Positions 35,987-44,944 are shown, counted from the stretch's first letter. The stretch is DNA of 64,000 nucleotides from JAAZGD01 sp034003765 (GCA_034003765.1 JAVEXZ010000004.1:57645-121644); one strand, 5' to 3'. Notes: a model not told the origin generated them from the letters alone. Made by a program: numbers and translations.

Positions 35987-36517
35987 TTATTCCGATACTT
36001 CAATTTGGCAGATCCTCATAGCAGAAAGAGCATTGTTATGGCTCTCAACGGTTACCCCTGCGCAACAAGTTCCATCTACTTTTATGGGAACCTCAGGAAG
36101 AAATGTTTTTATGCTTAGAGCATTTGAAATGACGCAAATATCTGTACATAGACCTATCAACTCTATTTCTTCGATATCTATTTTTCTTGATAAATCAACT
36201 AAATACTCAACCATATCCTTAGAACCAAAAGTTTCTTTTGTGAAGGTTAGATTTTCATTCTTCTCGGCGATTTGTCTAATTTCCTTTTCTAGCTCCCAAC
36301 CATGAGTTCCTTCTAAGCAGTGAGGCACAGGCAATTTATGTCCTTCCTGTGATTCTAAATAATCCCCGCCATGGGTATCCTTGGTGAAGAGAATAGGACC
36401 TTCATGGTGTTTTATCTTAAACAAAACCCTAGGGACTATAGCCTGGGCCTCTTTTGTTCCCAGGGCACCGTCAATAAAATCATTTTGCATATCTACAACT
36501 ATCAACACTTTAACCAT
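35987..36517 (-). CDS. Cysteine hydrolase, nicotinamidase-like, copy 1
   Basis: A 176-residue isochorismatase-fold hydrolase. The triad is visible as Asp in VVDMQNDFIDGALG, Lys in LFTKDTHGGDY and Cys in LIGLCTDICVISNAL. The metal-site region DTHGGDYLESQEGHKLPVPH and these motifs are those of nicotinamidases, which release nicotinic acid from nicotinamide; other amidase substrates remain possible. AAGGAGG stands eight bases ahead of the second ATG, which I take as the start. A close paralogue is at 40685. A CAG-free inverted repeat (GATTCTC...GAGAATC, 36634-36660) lies 117 bases upstream. Confidence 0.85.
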   Translation of the reverse strand: MVKVLIVVDMQNDFIDGALGTKEAQAIVPRVLFKIKHHEGPILFTKDTHGGDYLESQEGHKLPVPHCLEGTHGWELEKEIRQIAEKNENLTFTKETFGSKDMVEYLVDLSRKIDIEEIELIGLCTDICVISNALSIKTFLPEVPIKVDGTCCAGVTVESHNNALSAMRICQIEVSE

Positions 36518-36633
36518 GTTCATCGCCTCCTTAACCTATCCACAGAATATTTTTAGCCTGGGTTTATATTTACAAGTGTATATTCCATTAACTTCAGCTC
36601 CACTTCCAATCAGATACACTTCCAAGCTAAAAT

Positions 36634-36660
36634 GATTCTCTTATTCTTTAATTGAGAATC
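36634..36660. promoter_or_regulatory. Inverted repeat GATTCTC-N13-GAGAATC
   Basis: Lies between the LytTR gene and cysteine hydrolase copy 1. It may be a weak terminator of the LytTR gene or an operator of the hydrolase: the block TTTAATTGAGAATC also appears in the promoter of the DUF364 gene at 53798-53811. Confidence 0.35.
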
Positions 36661-36706
36661 TCTTATATCTATTGTACATTATTCTTGACCAGCTGTCTCT
36701 TTGTGC

Positions 36707-37408
36707 TTATCTGCTGATGAAAGCCTCATATGCTTTCTTTGCCTGATTTCGTCGGCTTCTGCTAATTGGGATTCTTTTTCCATTAATCAAGGTAAAGGAG
36801 AAGTCCTCCATTCCCCTTACATAGCAAAAATTCACAACAAAACTGTTGTGACAACGAATAAATGCCTCCCTCTCATCTTTTTCAAAATCGTTAAATTTTA
36901 CATATACACTATAGGCTTGTTCCTCTGTATGAATATGTATTAACCGACGGTCTTGTTCAAGATACTGTATCTCTTTTATGTTTAGTGGATGAATTATTCC
37001 TTTTTCTTTTATTGGCAAAATATTGGTTTTAGCTTTATCGATCTTTTCAAGTGCTTTTTTCACTGCTCCTGCAGTTTTGTCTTTTGACAAGGGAAAGTCC
37101 AAACCATATGCATGATCAATATCATATACACTTAAGTCCCATTTTCCAGTCTCGTTGTAAAAGATTATTCCAATCCAGGGATTAATTCTTGTTGATCTTT
37201 TTGCAATATGTAAACCTTTCTTGCAAAATGCCAAATCAATAAATAGAATACTTGGTTGAGGCTTACTTTCTTCTAGGTATGAAAGTAGGGCTTCTTCATT
37301 TTCAAAATAGATTATAGATTCTATTTGATTGTTGCACCACTCTATTATATTGCTGGCAATATCCTCCGACTTTTCTTTTGAGTTATTACAAATTAATATA
37401 TTTGGCAT
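36707..37408 (-). CDS. LytTR response regulator-like protein, copy 1
   Basis: A 233-residue DNA-binding protein. Residues 1-115 have the outline of a receiver domain: hydrophobic strand PNILICNNS, ILFIDLAFCKKGLHIAK with an Asp in the phosphoacceptor position, and GIIFYNETGKW. The usual acidic pair of the first strand is replaced by Asn. Residues 135-230 are a LytTR domain: IKEIQYLEQDRRLIHIHT, FIRCHNSFVVNFCYV and GKRIPISRSRRNQAKKAYEAF. No histidine kinase is adjacent. I start at the ATG preceded by TTGGAGG. It is paralogous to 46303-47025. Confidence 0.85.
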   Translation of the reverse strand: MPNILICNNSKEKSEDIASNIIEWCNNQIESIIYFENEEALLSYLEESKPQPSILFIDLAFCKKGLHIAKRSTRINPWIGIIFYNETGKWDLSVYDIDHAYGLDFPLSKDKTAGAVKKALEKIDKAKTNILPIKEKGIIHPLNIKEIQYLEQDRRLIHIHTEEQAYSVYVKFNDFEKDEREAFIRCHNSFVVNFCYVRGMEDFSFTLINGKRIPISRSRRNQAKKAYEAFISR

Positions 37409-37609
37409 GATATCCTCCAAAACTTCTTCATTTAAGAGATGATTTTTTACCAATTCCCAACTCTATTGATAGTATAAACTAAGACTTGTACCAAAAACAG
37501 TACCATGCCTATGAGCCAACACAAAGGCTAAAGCTGCTAAGGGTAAGAGAAGATGCAAAGTGTTAATCCAGAACATAATTGATATAGGAAGATAATGGTA
37601 AGGCATTAG

Positions 37610-37650
37610 AAAAAAGTCAGCACAGCCTGACGGGTTATGCTGACTTTTTT
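37610..37650 (-). terminator. Terminator of the SLH protein gene
   Basis: Strong symmetric hairpin AAAAAGTCAGCA ... TGCTGACTTTTT with flanking A and T runs, about 30 bases after the SLH protein stop. Confidence 0.88.
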
Positions 37651-37681
37651 ATTGTTTATCTTTATGTTATAGCAATCGGAC

Positions 37682-38950
37682 TTAATTGTAAGGAACCTTC
37701 TCTCTATCTTGAAAATCTCCTCGGTTGATTAGCCTTGACAATAGGGTGGAAGCCTCTGCCCTTGTCAATGCCTTTTGGGGTTCAAACCCTTTGTTTGTTC
37801 CTTTCATATATCCTTTATCTACGGCTATTGATACATGGTTTCGCAAAGCTTTTGATATCTGGTTTTTATCTTGGAACGCATTCAGTAGACTTAGATCTGC
37901 ACTTGCTTCTGAAAAACCTTTTGCCTTTACAATAGCTACCGCCACATCCTCTCGAACTGCCACTTCATTTGGTGCAAAGCTCATTAGACCAGCACTATTT
38001 CTATAACCAGTTAAATAGTTTTTAGAAGACTCAACAACTTCATAGGCCCAATGACTAGGAGGAACGTCTGAAAATGCTGGATACGGAGGTGTTACTTTTG
38101 GTAGTTTTAGTGATAAGACTAATATCTTACTAAACTCTGCCCTTGATATCGTCTTATTTGGCTTGAATGTCCCATCAGCATAACCATCTAAAATCCCCAA
38201 TTCAGCCATTTCCATAATGTCATCATATGCCCAATGGTTTGTTGACAAGTCGCTGAAGGCTGAAGGCGCGGAGGGCTTTGAAGGAGCTGGTGGAGTGGTT
38301 CCACCTAAGGCTTTCCACTCGTATACATAATACGTGGCCATAGGAACTCCGCGATAAAAGACTTGCCGCAATGCCATTTGGTCACCTGTTTTTTGACCAG
38401 CGGGCGCTTTGGCTTTTATTGTCTTTTGTATTGTATTGTAGCTGCTTTTATCATAGGTCCCCCCAATGGTCCAGCGGTCATTTCTATCTGTATCTAAGAA
38501 CATAGTTCCTTTACCATAGTTAGGGGCGGTATCAACTTTTGAATAAAAATCTGCTGATCCCTGGCCGTAAAATGTATAATAAGAAAGGGTGTTCTCCGTT
38601 GCGCTGAGAGTCAGTGTTAGTGCAACCTCTTGGTCCTTATAGATTGTTTTTGGAGGTGTAGTAAAAGAAGCATGGAGCTTCACTCCCTCGCCATTAACCT
38701 TTGTGCCTTGGGATGCCCCTGTATATATAGTTTTAACGGAAAATTTACTCTTAGCATAGGTCACCTTATTATTATAAGCTTCGCTTTTATTGGCCTGAGC
38801 CCAAGCCTCATCGCTTGGGTAATCCACTACATCCACCAATACCCAGGCATTATCTGATTGTGCAGCTGCAGGAGCCCCAATTCCCAAGCTCCCGATTACT
38901 AGAAACATAACCATTAACATAATTCTAATTGTTTTTCCCATACCTCTCAT
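37682..38950 (-). CDS. Secreted S-layer homology domain protein
   Basis: About 422 residues. A signal peptide (KTIRIMLMVMFLVIGSLG, then APAAAQS) leads into a beta-rich domain of unknown function (residues about 35-225; WVLVDVVDYPSDEAWAQANK, DRNDRWTIGGTYDKSSYNTI), a Pro/Ser linker (TTPPAPSKPSAPSAF) and three SLH repeats: HWAYDDIMEMAELGILDGYA, HWAYEVVESSKNYLTGY and RNHVSIAVDKGYMKG. SLH repeats anchor proteins to secondary cell-wall polymer. Two ATG codons six bases apart are equally well placed behind overlapping GGAG sites; I use the upstream one. Confidence 0.86.
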   Translation of the reverse strand: MRGMGKTIRIMLMVMFLVIGSLGIGAPAAAQSDNAWVLVDVVDYPSDEAWAQANKSEAYNNKVTYAKSKFSVKTIYTGASQGTKVNGEGVKLHASFTTPPKTIYKDQEVALTLTLSATENTLSYYTFYGQGSADFYSKVDTAPNYGKGTMFLDTDRNDRWTIGGTYDKSSYNTIQKTIKAKAPAGQKTGDQMALRQVFYRGVPMATYYVYEWKALGGTTPPAPSKPSAPSAFSDLSTNHWAYDDIMEMAELGILDGYADGTFKPNKTISRAEFSKILVLSLKLPKVTPPYPAFSDVPPSHWAYEVVESSKNYLTGYRNSAGLMSFAPNEVAVREDVAVAIVKAKGFSEASADLSLLNAFQDKNQISKALRNHVSIAVDKGYMKGTNKGFEPQKALTRAEASTLLSRLINRGDFQDREKVPYN

Positions 38951-39150
38951 CTCCTCATCTCCTTGTTTTAAATGCTTTGACATTAGCTGAACTACTCGTA
39001 AGATGTTTGTCTTCTTTACTGATTATACTTAGTAATCTTACAGTAAATAGCTAATTTGCACATCATACTAAAGTATGATTTCATCAAAAAAAGCCTCAAA
39101 TTATATGTTGAGACTTCAGTAAACGGTTTTTTCAAAATATCCAAGCATTT

Positions 39151-40596
39151 TTATGTTTTTATGTTTACAGTATTTCTTAGCACTGTGTTTATAAGTTCAG
39201 CTCGTGATCTAACATCATACTTTGAGTAAATATTACCTACATGGGTCTTTACTGTGTTTTCGGAGATCGAAAGTTTTTCCCCAATTGCACTATTTGTTTT
39301 CCCATATAATATTTGTTCCAGGACTTCTTTTTCACGATTAGTAAGCATTTCCATGACACTTTGAACCATCTCTCTTTGCTCCAACTCCGCCATCTCACCA
39401 TAAACCGCAAGATAGGTATGGCTTTTTAGCAAGGCTTTTATTTTTTGATTTAACAAGGGTAATAGAAGTATTGTTATACACAAGACTACTAAGGCAATAA
39501 CCGTAATTTCTGTGGTTGAAAATTCATATTGATTTCCAAAGTACCCAAAAATACCGCCAACTAATATACCCAAAACATTGGCAGACAAGCCAACTCCAAA
39601 TACTCTTGCAGGGTTTTTACTATATTCAAGCATCTCCCCTAGTATGCTCCACCAAAATAAATCAAAAACCCCAAAACTTCCTAGCATCAAGGCATTAATA
39701 ATCAGATAGCCGATTAAGTTGTGTTCCAAGAAAATAAATCCTACAAGAGCACTCATTAGCATAATCAAAGCGATATATATATAAGGTGCTCCCTTAATAT
39801 TGGGAGCAAGTCGACCCATAATCCATATTGCAACAATATAGGGGACCGCCCAATACCAGGTCATTATTCCTGACAGATGGCCAAATTGGGGATTAACAAC
39901 TTGATACATAAACCCAGAGTTAATGGTAATAACAAAGACAAATAGGAATAATACTTGCTGGGCTTGTCTCATACTATTGGTATTTATGTTGTGCTTCCCG
40001 GATTCCACAATGAATTTACTTTCACCTATTAGCAGACGCAGGAAAACAGTTCCCGCTAATAAACACCCCATAGCCAAAACCAGAGCTAGAGTAGATGATA
40101 TGTAAAGATCTACAGAATATATTATAGTCATCAAGAGATTGGAACAAATCAGAATTCCTGCGATAATTCTAAACCTTTCCGCTTTTTTAATGTACCTCTT
40201 TAGAAAGTATCCTAAAGTTGACATTAAAATACCACCAGAAAAACCGCTAAGTATAAGCCCTATGCCCCATAGGATTGAAGGAGAAAACAAGAAAGGTATG
40301 CTAGTAAGAAAGCACAAAGAAATACTGCTAAACATAATTCTTTGTATTGGTGTTTCGGGTTTTATAAACCAACCAAACAAGAATAATCCTAGAAAATGAG
40401 CTCCTATAGTAGCGAAAATATAGTGGGGAAAATATATATCAAAGTTATCAAGAAAACTATACAGCACACGACCCTCAAATAAAAAGGATAGCAGATACGC
40501 AAAAGGCAAAGAAAAACCCACAACAAATAAAAAATGTTTTTTCAGCATATTATTAGTATCCGGTGATTTTATCCAAGTGTCTTGATTTTCATTCAT
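39151..40596 (-). CDS. Twelve-helix membrane protein fused to a LuxR DNA-binding domain
   Basis: A 481-residue protein. Residues about 18-400 hold twelve hydrophobic segments in an MFS-like pattern (for example FVVGFSLPFAYLLSFLFEG and YIVAIWIMGRLAPNIKGAPY). Residues about 415-475 are a LuxR-type helix-turn-helix: LTNREKEVLEQILYGKTNSA, IGEKLSISENTVKTHVGNIY. It would therefore be a membrane-bound one-component regulator, where the transporter-like part senses a ligand. The ligand and targets are unknown. It is the first gene upstream of the second cysteine hydrolase paralogue in the map but separated from it by 88 bases. Confidence 0.85.
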   Translation of the reverse strand: MNENQDTWIKSPDTNNMLKKHFLFVVGFSLPFAYLLSFLFEGRVLYSFLDNFDIYFPHYIFATIGAHFLGLFLFGWFIKPETPIQRIMFSSISLCFLTSIPFLFSPSILWGIGLILSGFSGGILMSTLGYFLKRYIKKAERFRIIAGILICSNLLMTIIYSVDLYISSTLALVLAMGCLLAGTVFLRLLIGESKFIVESGKHNINTNSMRQAQQVLFLFVFVITINSGFMYQVVNPQFGHLSGIMTWYWAVPYIVAIWIMGRLAPNIKGAPYIYIALIMLMSALVGFIFLEHNLIGYLIINALMLGSFGVFDLFWWSILGEMLEYSKNPARVFGVGLSANVLGILVGGIFGYFGNQYEFSTTEITVIALVVLCITILLLPLLNQKIKALLKSHTYLAVYGEMAELEQREMVQSVMEMLTNREKEVLEQILYGKTNSAIGEKLSISENTVKTHVGNIYSKYDVRSRAELINTVLRNTVNIKT

Positions 40597-40684
40597 TTTC
40601 GGTCATAGCTCCCATTATTTGTTGGAAAAGAGGTTAACATTATCTTACACTTTCCTCTATGGGAGCTCAAGCCTGTTTTTTGTC

Positions 40685-41218
40685 TTATTGGTTGATAATA
40701 TCAATTTGACAAGATTTCATGGCAAATAGTGCATTTTCATGACTCTCTTCGGTAACCCCTGCGCAGCAAGCAGCATCAACTTTTATGGGGATTTCAGGAA
40801 GGAATGTTTTTATACTCAAGGCATTAGAAATAACACAAATGTCTGTACATAACCCTACTAACTCTATTTCTTCTATATTTTCTTTTTCGGCCAAATCCAC
40901 CAAAAAATCAACAAGATCCTTGGATCCGAAAGTATCTTTAGAAAAGATAATATTTTTATTTTGACCAGCTATATCTTTTATCTCTCTTTGCAATTCCCAA
41001 CCAGGAGTTCCTTCTATGCAATGGGCTACAGGTAAATTTCGTCCTTCCTGGCTTTCTAAATAGTCTTTACCATGGGTATCTTTTGTGAAAAGAACAAGGC
41101 CTTCATGATTCTTTATCTTTGAGATAACCCTAGGAACAATTGCTACAGCCTCCTCGCTACCTAATGACCCATCGATAAAATCGTTTTGCATGTCTACTAC
41201 TATCAATACTTTACTCAT
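40685..41218 (-). CDS. Cysteine hydrolase, nicotinamidase-like, copy 2
   Basis: A 177-residue paralogue of the 35987-36517 gene with the same triad (VVDMQNDFIDGSLG, LFTKDTHGKDY, LVGLCTDICVISNAL) and long identical stretches such as ISNALSIKTFLPE. It overlaps the 3' end of the acyl-CoA ligase gene by four bases (ATGA type), so it is co-translated with that gene. The context of a CoA ligase and an XRE-cupin regulator suggests an amide-hydrolysis step feeding a carboxylic acid to the ligase, for example nicotinamide or an aromatic amide. That link is inference. Confidence 0.85.
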   Translation of the reverse strand: MSKVLIVVDMQNDFIDGSLGSEEAVAIVPRVISKIKNHEGLVLFTKDTHGKDYLESQEGRNLPVAHCIEGTPGWELQREIKDIAGQNKNIIFSKDTFGSKDLVDFLVDLAEKENIEEIELVGLCTDICVISNALSIKTFLPEIPIKVDAACCAGVTEESHENALFAMKSCQIDIINQ

Positions 41219-42888
41219 TTTCCCACCCCCTCAATGTCATGTTCACGAATTTCCACCCGTCGAATCTTTCCGCTGATGGTCTTTGGAAGCTCTGGAGCAA
41301 ATTCGACAATGCGGGGATATTTGTAGGGGGCTGTTACCTTCCGTACATGGCTTTGAAGCTCCTTAACCAAATCTTCTCCCCCACTATAGCCTTTTGCAAG
41401 TACAACCGTTGCTTTTACCACCTGACCTCGGTCAGGATCTGGGACCGCTGTTATTGCACACTCTAAAACCGAAGGGTGTTCAAGTAAAGCACTCTCAACT
41501 TCAAAGGGTCCGATTCGGTATCCAGAGCTCTTAATGACATCATCCCCACGGCCTACAAACCAGTAATAACCATCTTCGTCTTTCCAAGCCATATCCCCAG
41601 TATAATAAAGGGAATCATGCCAGGAACGATTGGTCAGTTCTGGGTCTCGATAGTAACCCATAAACATACCTACCGGTTTTTTCTTGTCTAGTCGAACCAC
41701 AATTTGTCCCTCTTCACCAATATCACAGCTCTCTCCATTCTCGTTGAGTAAATCAATATCATAGTTTGGAGATGGTTTTCCCATAGAACCAGGCCGGGGT
41801 TTCATTCCTACAAAATTTCCAATAGCCACTGTCAATTCTGTCTGCCCATAAATCTCCATCAGCTCAATTCCCGTAGCATTCTTGAATTGGTAATAAACTT
41901 CGGGGTTCATAGGTTCTCCCGCAGTTGTACAATACTGGAGATTTGATAGGTCGAATTGACCCAAGTCTTCCTTAATAAAGAACCTGTAGATAGTAGGAGG
42001 AGCACAAAAAGTCGTCACCTTATGTTTGGCAATGACATCTAACATGTCCCTAGGTACAAATTTGTCGTAATCATAAACAAAAATAGCTGACCCACAAATC
42101 CATTGTCCGTAAATTTTACCCCAAACAGCTTTTGCCCATCCTGTGTCTGCCACAGTAAGATGGAGTCCCCCATCACTCACATTATGCCAGTATTTAGCTG
42201 TGGCAATATGGCCTAGGGGGTAAGTGAAATTATGTTGTACCATTTTGGGCATACCCGTGGTGCCAGAGGTAAAATAAAGCAGGCTTATGTCGTCATTTTT
42301 CACCTCATCCTCTCCCTTGGGGCGTTGAAATTCCTCGGATTGTTTTGCTACTTCCACGTCATAATCCAACCAACCATGATAATGACCTCCAACTGAGACA
42401 AGTGTCTTTACTGTGGGAGAGTCTTTTATCGCATCGTTAATGTGACCCACAATTTCATCTTCCGCTACGGATACAATCATTTTTATGTCTGCCGCCCTGT
42501 TCCGGTAAAGGATATCTTTTTGAGTCAACAAATGGGTAGCCGGAATAGCGATGGCCCCTATTTTATGAAGGGCCAAAAGACAAAACCAAAACTCGTAACG
42601 CCTTTTCAGGATCAACATCACCGCATCGCCTTTTTTAATTCCTATTTGTCGGAAGAAATTAGCCGCTTTGTTAGAGTGTTTTTTTACCTCATCAAAGGTG
42701 AATGTGGCTTCTTGACCTTTGTCATTACACCAAACCATAGCCACATTATCTGGCTCTAGGTCTGCCAGCACATCACTTACGTCAAAGGCAAAGTTAAATT
42801 GATGGGGAACATTAACTTTGTAGTTACCATAATAATCCTCATAGGTGTCATACTCCACACGAGGAAGAAACCTGTCTAATAAATTCAT
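41215..42888 (-). CDS. Acyl-CoA synthetase, AMP-forming
   Basis: A 557-residue ANL-family enzyme that activates a carboxylic acid to its CoA thioester through an acyl-AMP. Motifs: P-loop LLYFTSGTTGMPKMVQH, EIYGQTELTVAIGNF, YYTGDMAWKDEDGYYWFVGR, and the C-terminal lysine in LPKTISGKIRRVEIRE. The overall form resembles medium-chain or benzoate-type synthetases (ACSM/Acs-like) with N-terminal TFDEVKKHSNKAANF. A cupin-type XRE regulator precedes it by 18 bases and a cysteine hydrolase overlaps its end, making a three-gene operon with the selenoglutaredoxin upstream. Confidence 0.9.
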   Translation of the reverse strand: MNLLDRFLPRVEYDTYEDYYGNYKVNVPHQFNFAFDVSDVLADLEPDNVAMVWCNDKGQEATFTFDEVKKHSNKAANFFRQIGIKKGDAVMLILKRRYEFWFCLLALHKIGAIAIPATHLLTQKDILYRNRAADIKMIVSVAEDEIVGHINDAIKDSPTVKTLVSVGGHYHGWLDYDVEVAKQSEEFQRPKGEDEVKNDDISLLYFTSGTTGMPKMVQHNFTYPLGHIATAKYWHNVSDGGLHLTVADTGWAKAVWGKIYGQWICGSAIFVYDYDKFVPRDMLDVIAKHKVTTFCAPPTIYRFFIKEDLGQFDLSNLQYCTTAGEPMNPEVYYQFKNATGIELMEIYGQTELTVAIGNFVGMKPRPGSMGKPSPNYDIDLLNENGESCDIGEEGQIVVRLDKKKPVGMFMGYYRDPELTNRSWHDSLYYTGDMAWKDEDGYYWFVGRGDDVIKSSGYRIGPFEVESALLEHPSVLECAITAVPDPDRGQVVKATVVLAKGYSGGEDLVKELQSHVRKVTAPYKYPRIVEFAPELPKTISGKIRRVEIREHDIEGVGK

Positions 42889-42906
42889 ACCTAGCGTCCT
42901 CTTTTC

Positions 42907-43464
42907 TTAATGAATTATAATCGCTAAAAGCTTTGCAGGCTTGTCGCCTAAAGCCTTCATTCCATGAGCTTTAGTGGAATCAAAATAAAGAGAATCTCCC
43001 TCTTCCAGAATGGCCTCATGGCCATCGATAAAAAGCTGGAGGCGACCCTCAACCATATAGTTAAACTCCTGACCTGGATGGGAGCTAAGAGAGACATCTT
43101 CATTTCCTTCCTTTGGGTCGATGGTAACCATAAAGGGCTCACCTTTTTTCCCCACAAAATTATAGGCAAGGCTCAAATAGTGGTATTGCTTTTTTCGTTC
43201 CACCACGACTCCATCCCCTTTTCGAACCAAGGAATAGCTTCGAAGTTTGGGTTCACTTCCCGTAAGAATAGCGGTAAGTTCCACCTTATATTTGTTGGCC
43301 AATTCATATAAAAACCCAACAGGAATATCGATTTCTCCACTCTCATAGCTTACGTAGGTTTCAGTTGAGACCCCTATCTCTTTTGCTAAGGTTCCTACTG
43401 ATAATCCTGAGATTTCCCGGAGTTCACGAATACGTAAAGCGATTGCTTGAATTTGATCTGACAT
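42907..43464 (-). CDS. XRE-family regulator with cupin sensor domain
   Basis: A 185-residue protein. The helix-turn-helix covers about 8-62: IRELREISGLSVGTLAKEIG, VSTETYVSYESGEIDIPVGF. The cupin domain covers about 105-182 with HPGQEFNYMVEGRLQLFIDG and EEGDSLYFDSTKAHGMKALG. Such regulators often sit beside an AMP-binding ligase in anaerobes, as here, and probably control it in response to a small ligand. AAGGATG precedes the ATG. The regulator gene is 18 bases from the ligase and 18 from the glutaredoxin gene. Confidence 0.88.
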   Translation of the reverse strand: MSDQIQAIALRIRELREISGLSVGTLAKEIGVSTETYVSYESGEIDIPVGFLYELANKYKVELTAILTGSEPKLRSYSLVRKGDGVVVERKKQYHYLSLAYNFVGKKGEPFMVTIDPKEGNEDVSLSSHPGQEFNYMVEGRLQLFIDGHEAILEEGDSLYFDSTKAHGMKALGDKPAKLLAIIIH

Positions 43465-43482
43465 TTCTTCTCATCCTTTCAC

Positions 43483-43824
43483 TTACTTTGGTTCAGTTAA
43501 AAATTGATTGCCACATTTAGAACAAGTAACCTTTAGTTTACCCTTATTCAAAGGAAGTCGGGTCTTGGTTCCGCACTTTGGACATGCCACTAACCTGTGA
43601 TCCGTCAAGGCTAAGATTTTTCCTTTGTCTAGGCCCACAATCATATCATCTCCAATCAAAAAGGCTGGAACCCCAGCGACATTTCTTCGAGCCATTTCCT
43701 GCTGGGCTTCTTGATCCCTTGTAACGTCCTTTTCTATATAATGGATGTTGTTTTCGCCAAGAAACTTCTTGGCTGTAAAGCAATGGGGTCAAGTTTTTGT
43801 AGAAAATAAAATAACATTCTTCAT
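43483..43824 (-). CDS. Selenocysteine-containing glutaredoxin-like protein with zinc ribbon
   Basis: A 113-codon gene interrupted only by one in-frame TGA at codon 12 (43791-43789). Read through as selenocysteine it gives FSTKT-Sec-PHCFTAKKF, the glutaredoxin active site with U-x-x-C in place of C-x-x-C. It is followed by NIHYIEKDVTRD, the cis-Pro motif GVPAFLIGDD and a C-terminal zinc ribbon (CPKC ... CSKC). The start ATG follows GGAGGG. A perfect hairpin lies 15 bases after the TGA, where a bacterial SECIS element is expected. A shorter annotation would begin at Met44 and lose the active site. Likely role: thiol-disulfide exchange; Sec-glutaredoxins are known from clostridia. A nonsense mutation is the alternative but is less likely given the hairpin. 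Confidence 0.85.
43756..43773 (-). promoter_or_regulatory. Candidate bacterial SECIS hairpin
   Basis: Minus-strand GCCAAGA-AGUU-UCUUGGC: a 7-bp perfect stem with a 4-base loop holding a G near its start, beginning 15 bases after the UGA of the glutaredoxin gene. Stem, loop size, loop G and distance fit the bacterial SECIS pattern recognised by SelB. Confidence 0.75.
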
Positions 43825-44032
43825 TAGTCTGTCCCTCCTCTAATTTCATTGTCAATATTCTGTAGATTATACCACAGGGGCTTTGAAAAGTTTGTTTAAA
43901 ATTCTATTTTAGATTACACGAAAAGCCGGGCAAACGTCAAGGTCTGCCATGTATCTTAATAGTGTCAAGGTGGGGATTTGGGTAATTATCTGCCTGATGA
44001 TATACTATCCTGTATTAGGAGGTAGTAGACCA

Positions 44033-44749
44033 ATGAATGAATCAATCAAGAAATTGTCTTTGTTATTGAAAGAATCAAAATATGCTGTGGTATTAACTGG
44101 AGCAGGGATGTCGACAGAAAGCGGCATTCCCGACTTTAGATCTAAAGATGGGTGGTGGAAGAAAATAGATCCATCAACAGTAGCAACCATTAATGCCCTA
44201 GAAAATAACTATGAGATCTTTAGAGAATTCTACAAGCATAGGATTTCTAGCTTAGAACCTTGCACTCCCAACAAAGGCCATGAAATTCTAGGGGAATGGG
44301 AGAAAAAGGGCTTGATTAAATCTGTTATAACACAAAACATTGACGGATTTCATGGTAAAGCAGGAAACTATCAAGTTTATGAATTGCACGGAATGATTGA
44401 TGATATTAGGTGTCATGATTGTGAAAGGAAAAGTGATAAAGAGAATTTTATGAACTCTAAACCTTGTGCTGAATGTGGCGGTAGATTGAGGCCTGGAGTT
44501 GTTCTCTTTGGGGAGAATTTGCCAGCAAGGGCTTGGAATGATGCCCAAAAAGAAATAATGAAATCCGATTTAGTTATTGTTATAGGAACCAGTTTAAATG
44601 TAAGCCCCTTTAACGGCTTACCTTTTCTTACAAAAGGTAAAAAGGTCCTAATAAATATGGAAAAAACAGAAATGGACGATATGTTTGATTTAGTTATCAA
44701 TGATAAAATAGGAAAGGTGCTAAGTACAGTGGCAGATAACCTTAAGTGA
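44033..44749 (+). CDS. NAD-dependent protein deacylase (sirtuin), second copy
   Basis: A 238-residue Sir2 protein: GAGMSTESGIPDFRSKDGWW, TQNIDGFHGKAG, ELHGMIDDIRCHDC with the catalytic His, zinc ligands CHDC and CAEC, and GTSLNVSPFNGL. Sequence differs clearly from the copy at 16553 (for example SKDGWWKKIDP and a short zinc module), so it represents another subfamily and not a recent duplicate. The start at 44033 is preceded by AGGAGG; the frame extends 28 codons upstream without a ribosome site. It is transcribed divergently from the selenoglutaredoxin operon. Confidence 0.9.
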   Translation: MNESIKKLSLLLKESKYAVVLTGAGMSTESGIPDFRSKDGWWKKIDPSTVATINALENNYEIFREFYKHRISSLEPCTPNKGHEILGEWEKKGLIKSVITQNIDGFHGKAGNYQVYELHGMIDDIRCHDCERKSDKENFMNSKPCAECGGRLRPGVVLFGENLPARAWNDAQKEIMKSDLVIVIGTSLNVSPFNGLPFLTKGKKVLINMEKTEMDDMFDLVINDKIGKVLSTVADNLK

Positions 44750-44944
44750 ACACTTGAAGATAGAAGTGCTTGTCTTGATTTCATCAACATAAAAACCCCC
44801 CAGTTATATCGTTAAAACCAATACACTGAGCGAAAAGAGTAATGGCGCCAAATATCCAATTGAAGTGATTCGTGATATTTGTATAGAACAAATTATCCAC
44901 CACTTAATACTCTTTTAGCTGTTTAATCATTATAAACGTAGGTA

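Noticed and set aside
43483..43824. Glutaredoxin gene as a pseudogene with a nonsense mutation
   Set aside because: The stop is TGA, falls on the catalytic Cys position, is followed by a SECIS-like hairpin, and the rest of the frame is intact.
43646..43855. 69-codon gene in another frame over the glutaredoxin start
   Set aside because: Shadow of the real frame; the Sec reading gives a full glutaredoxin active site and a ribosome site.
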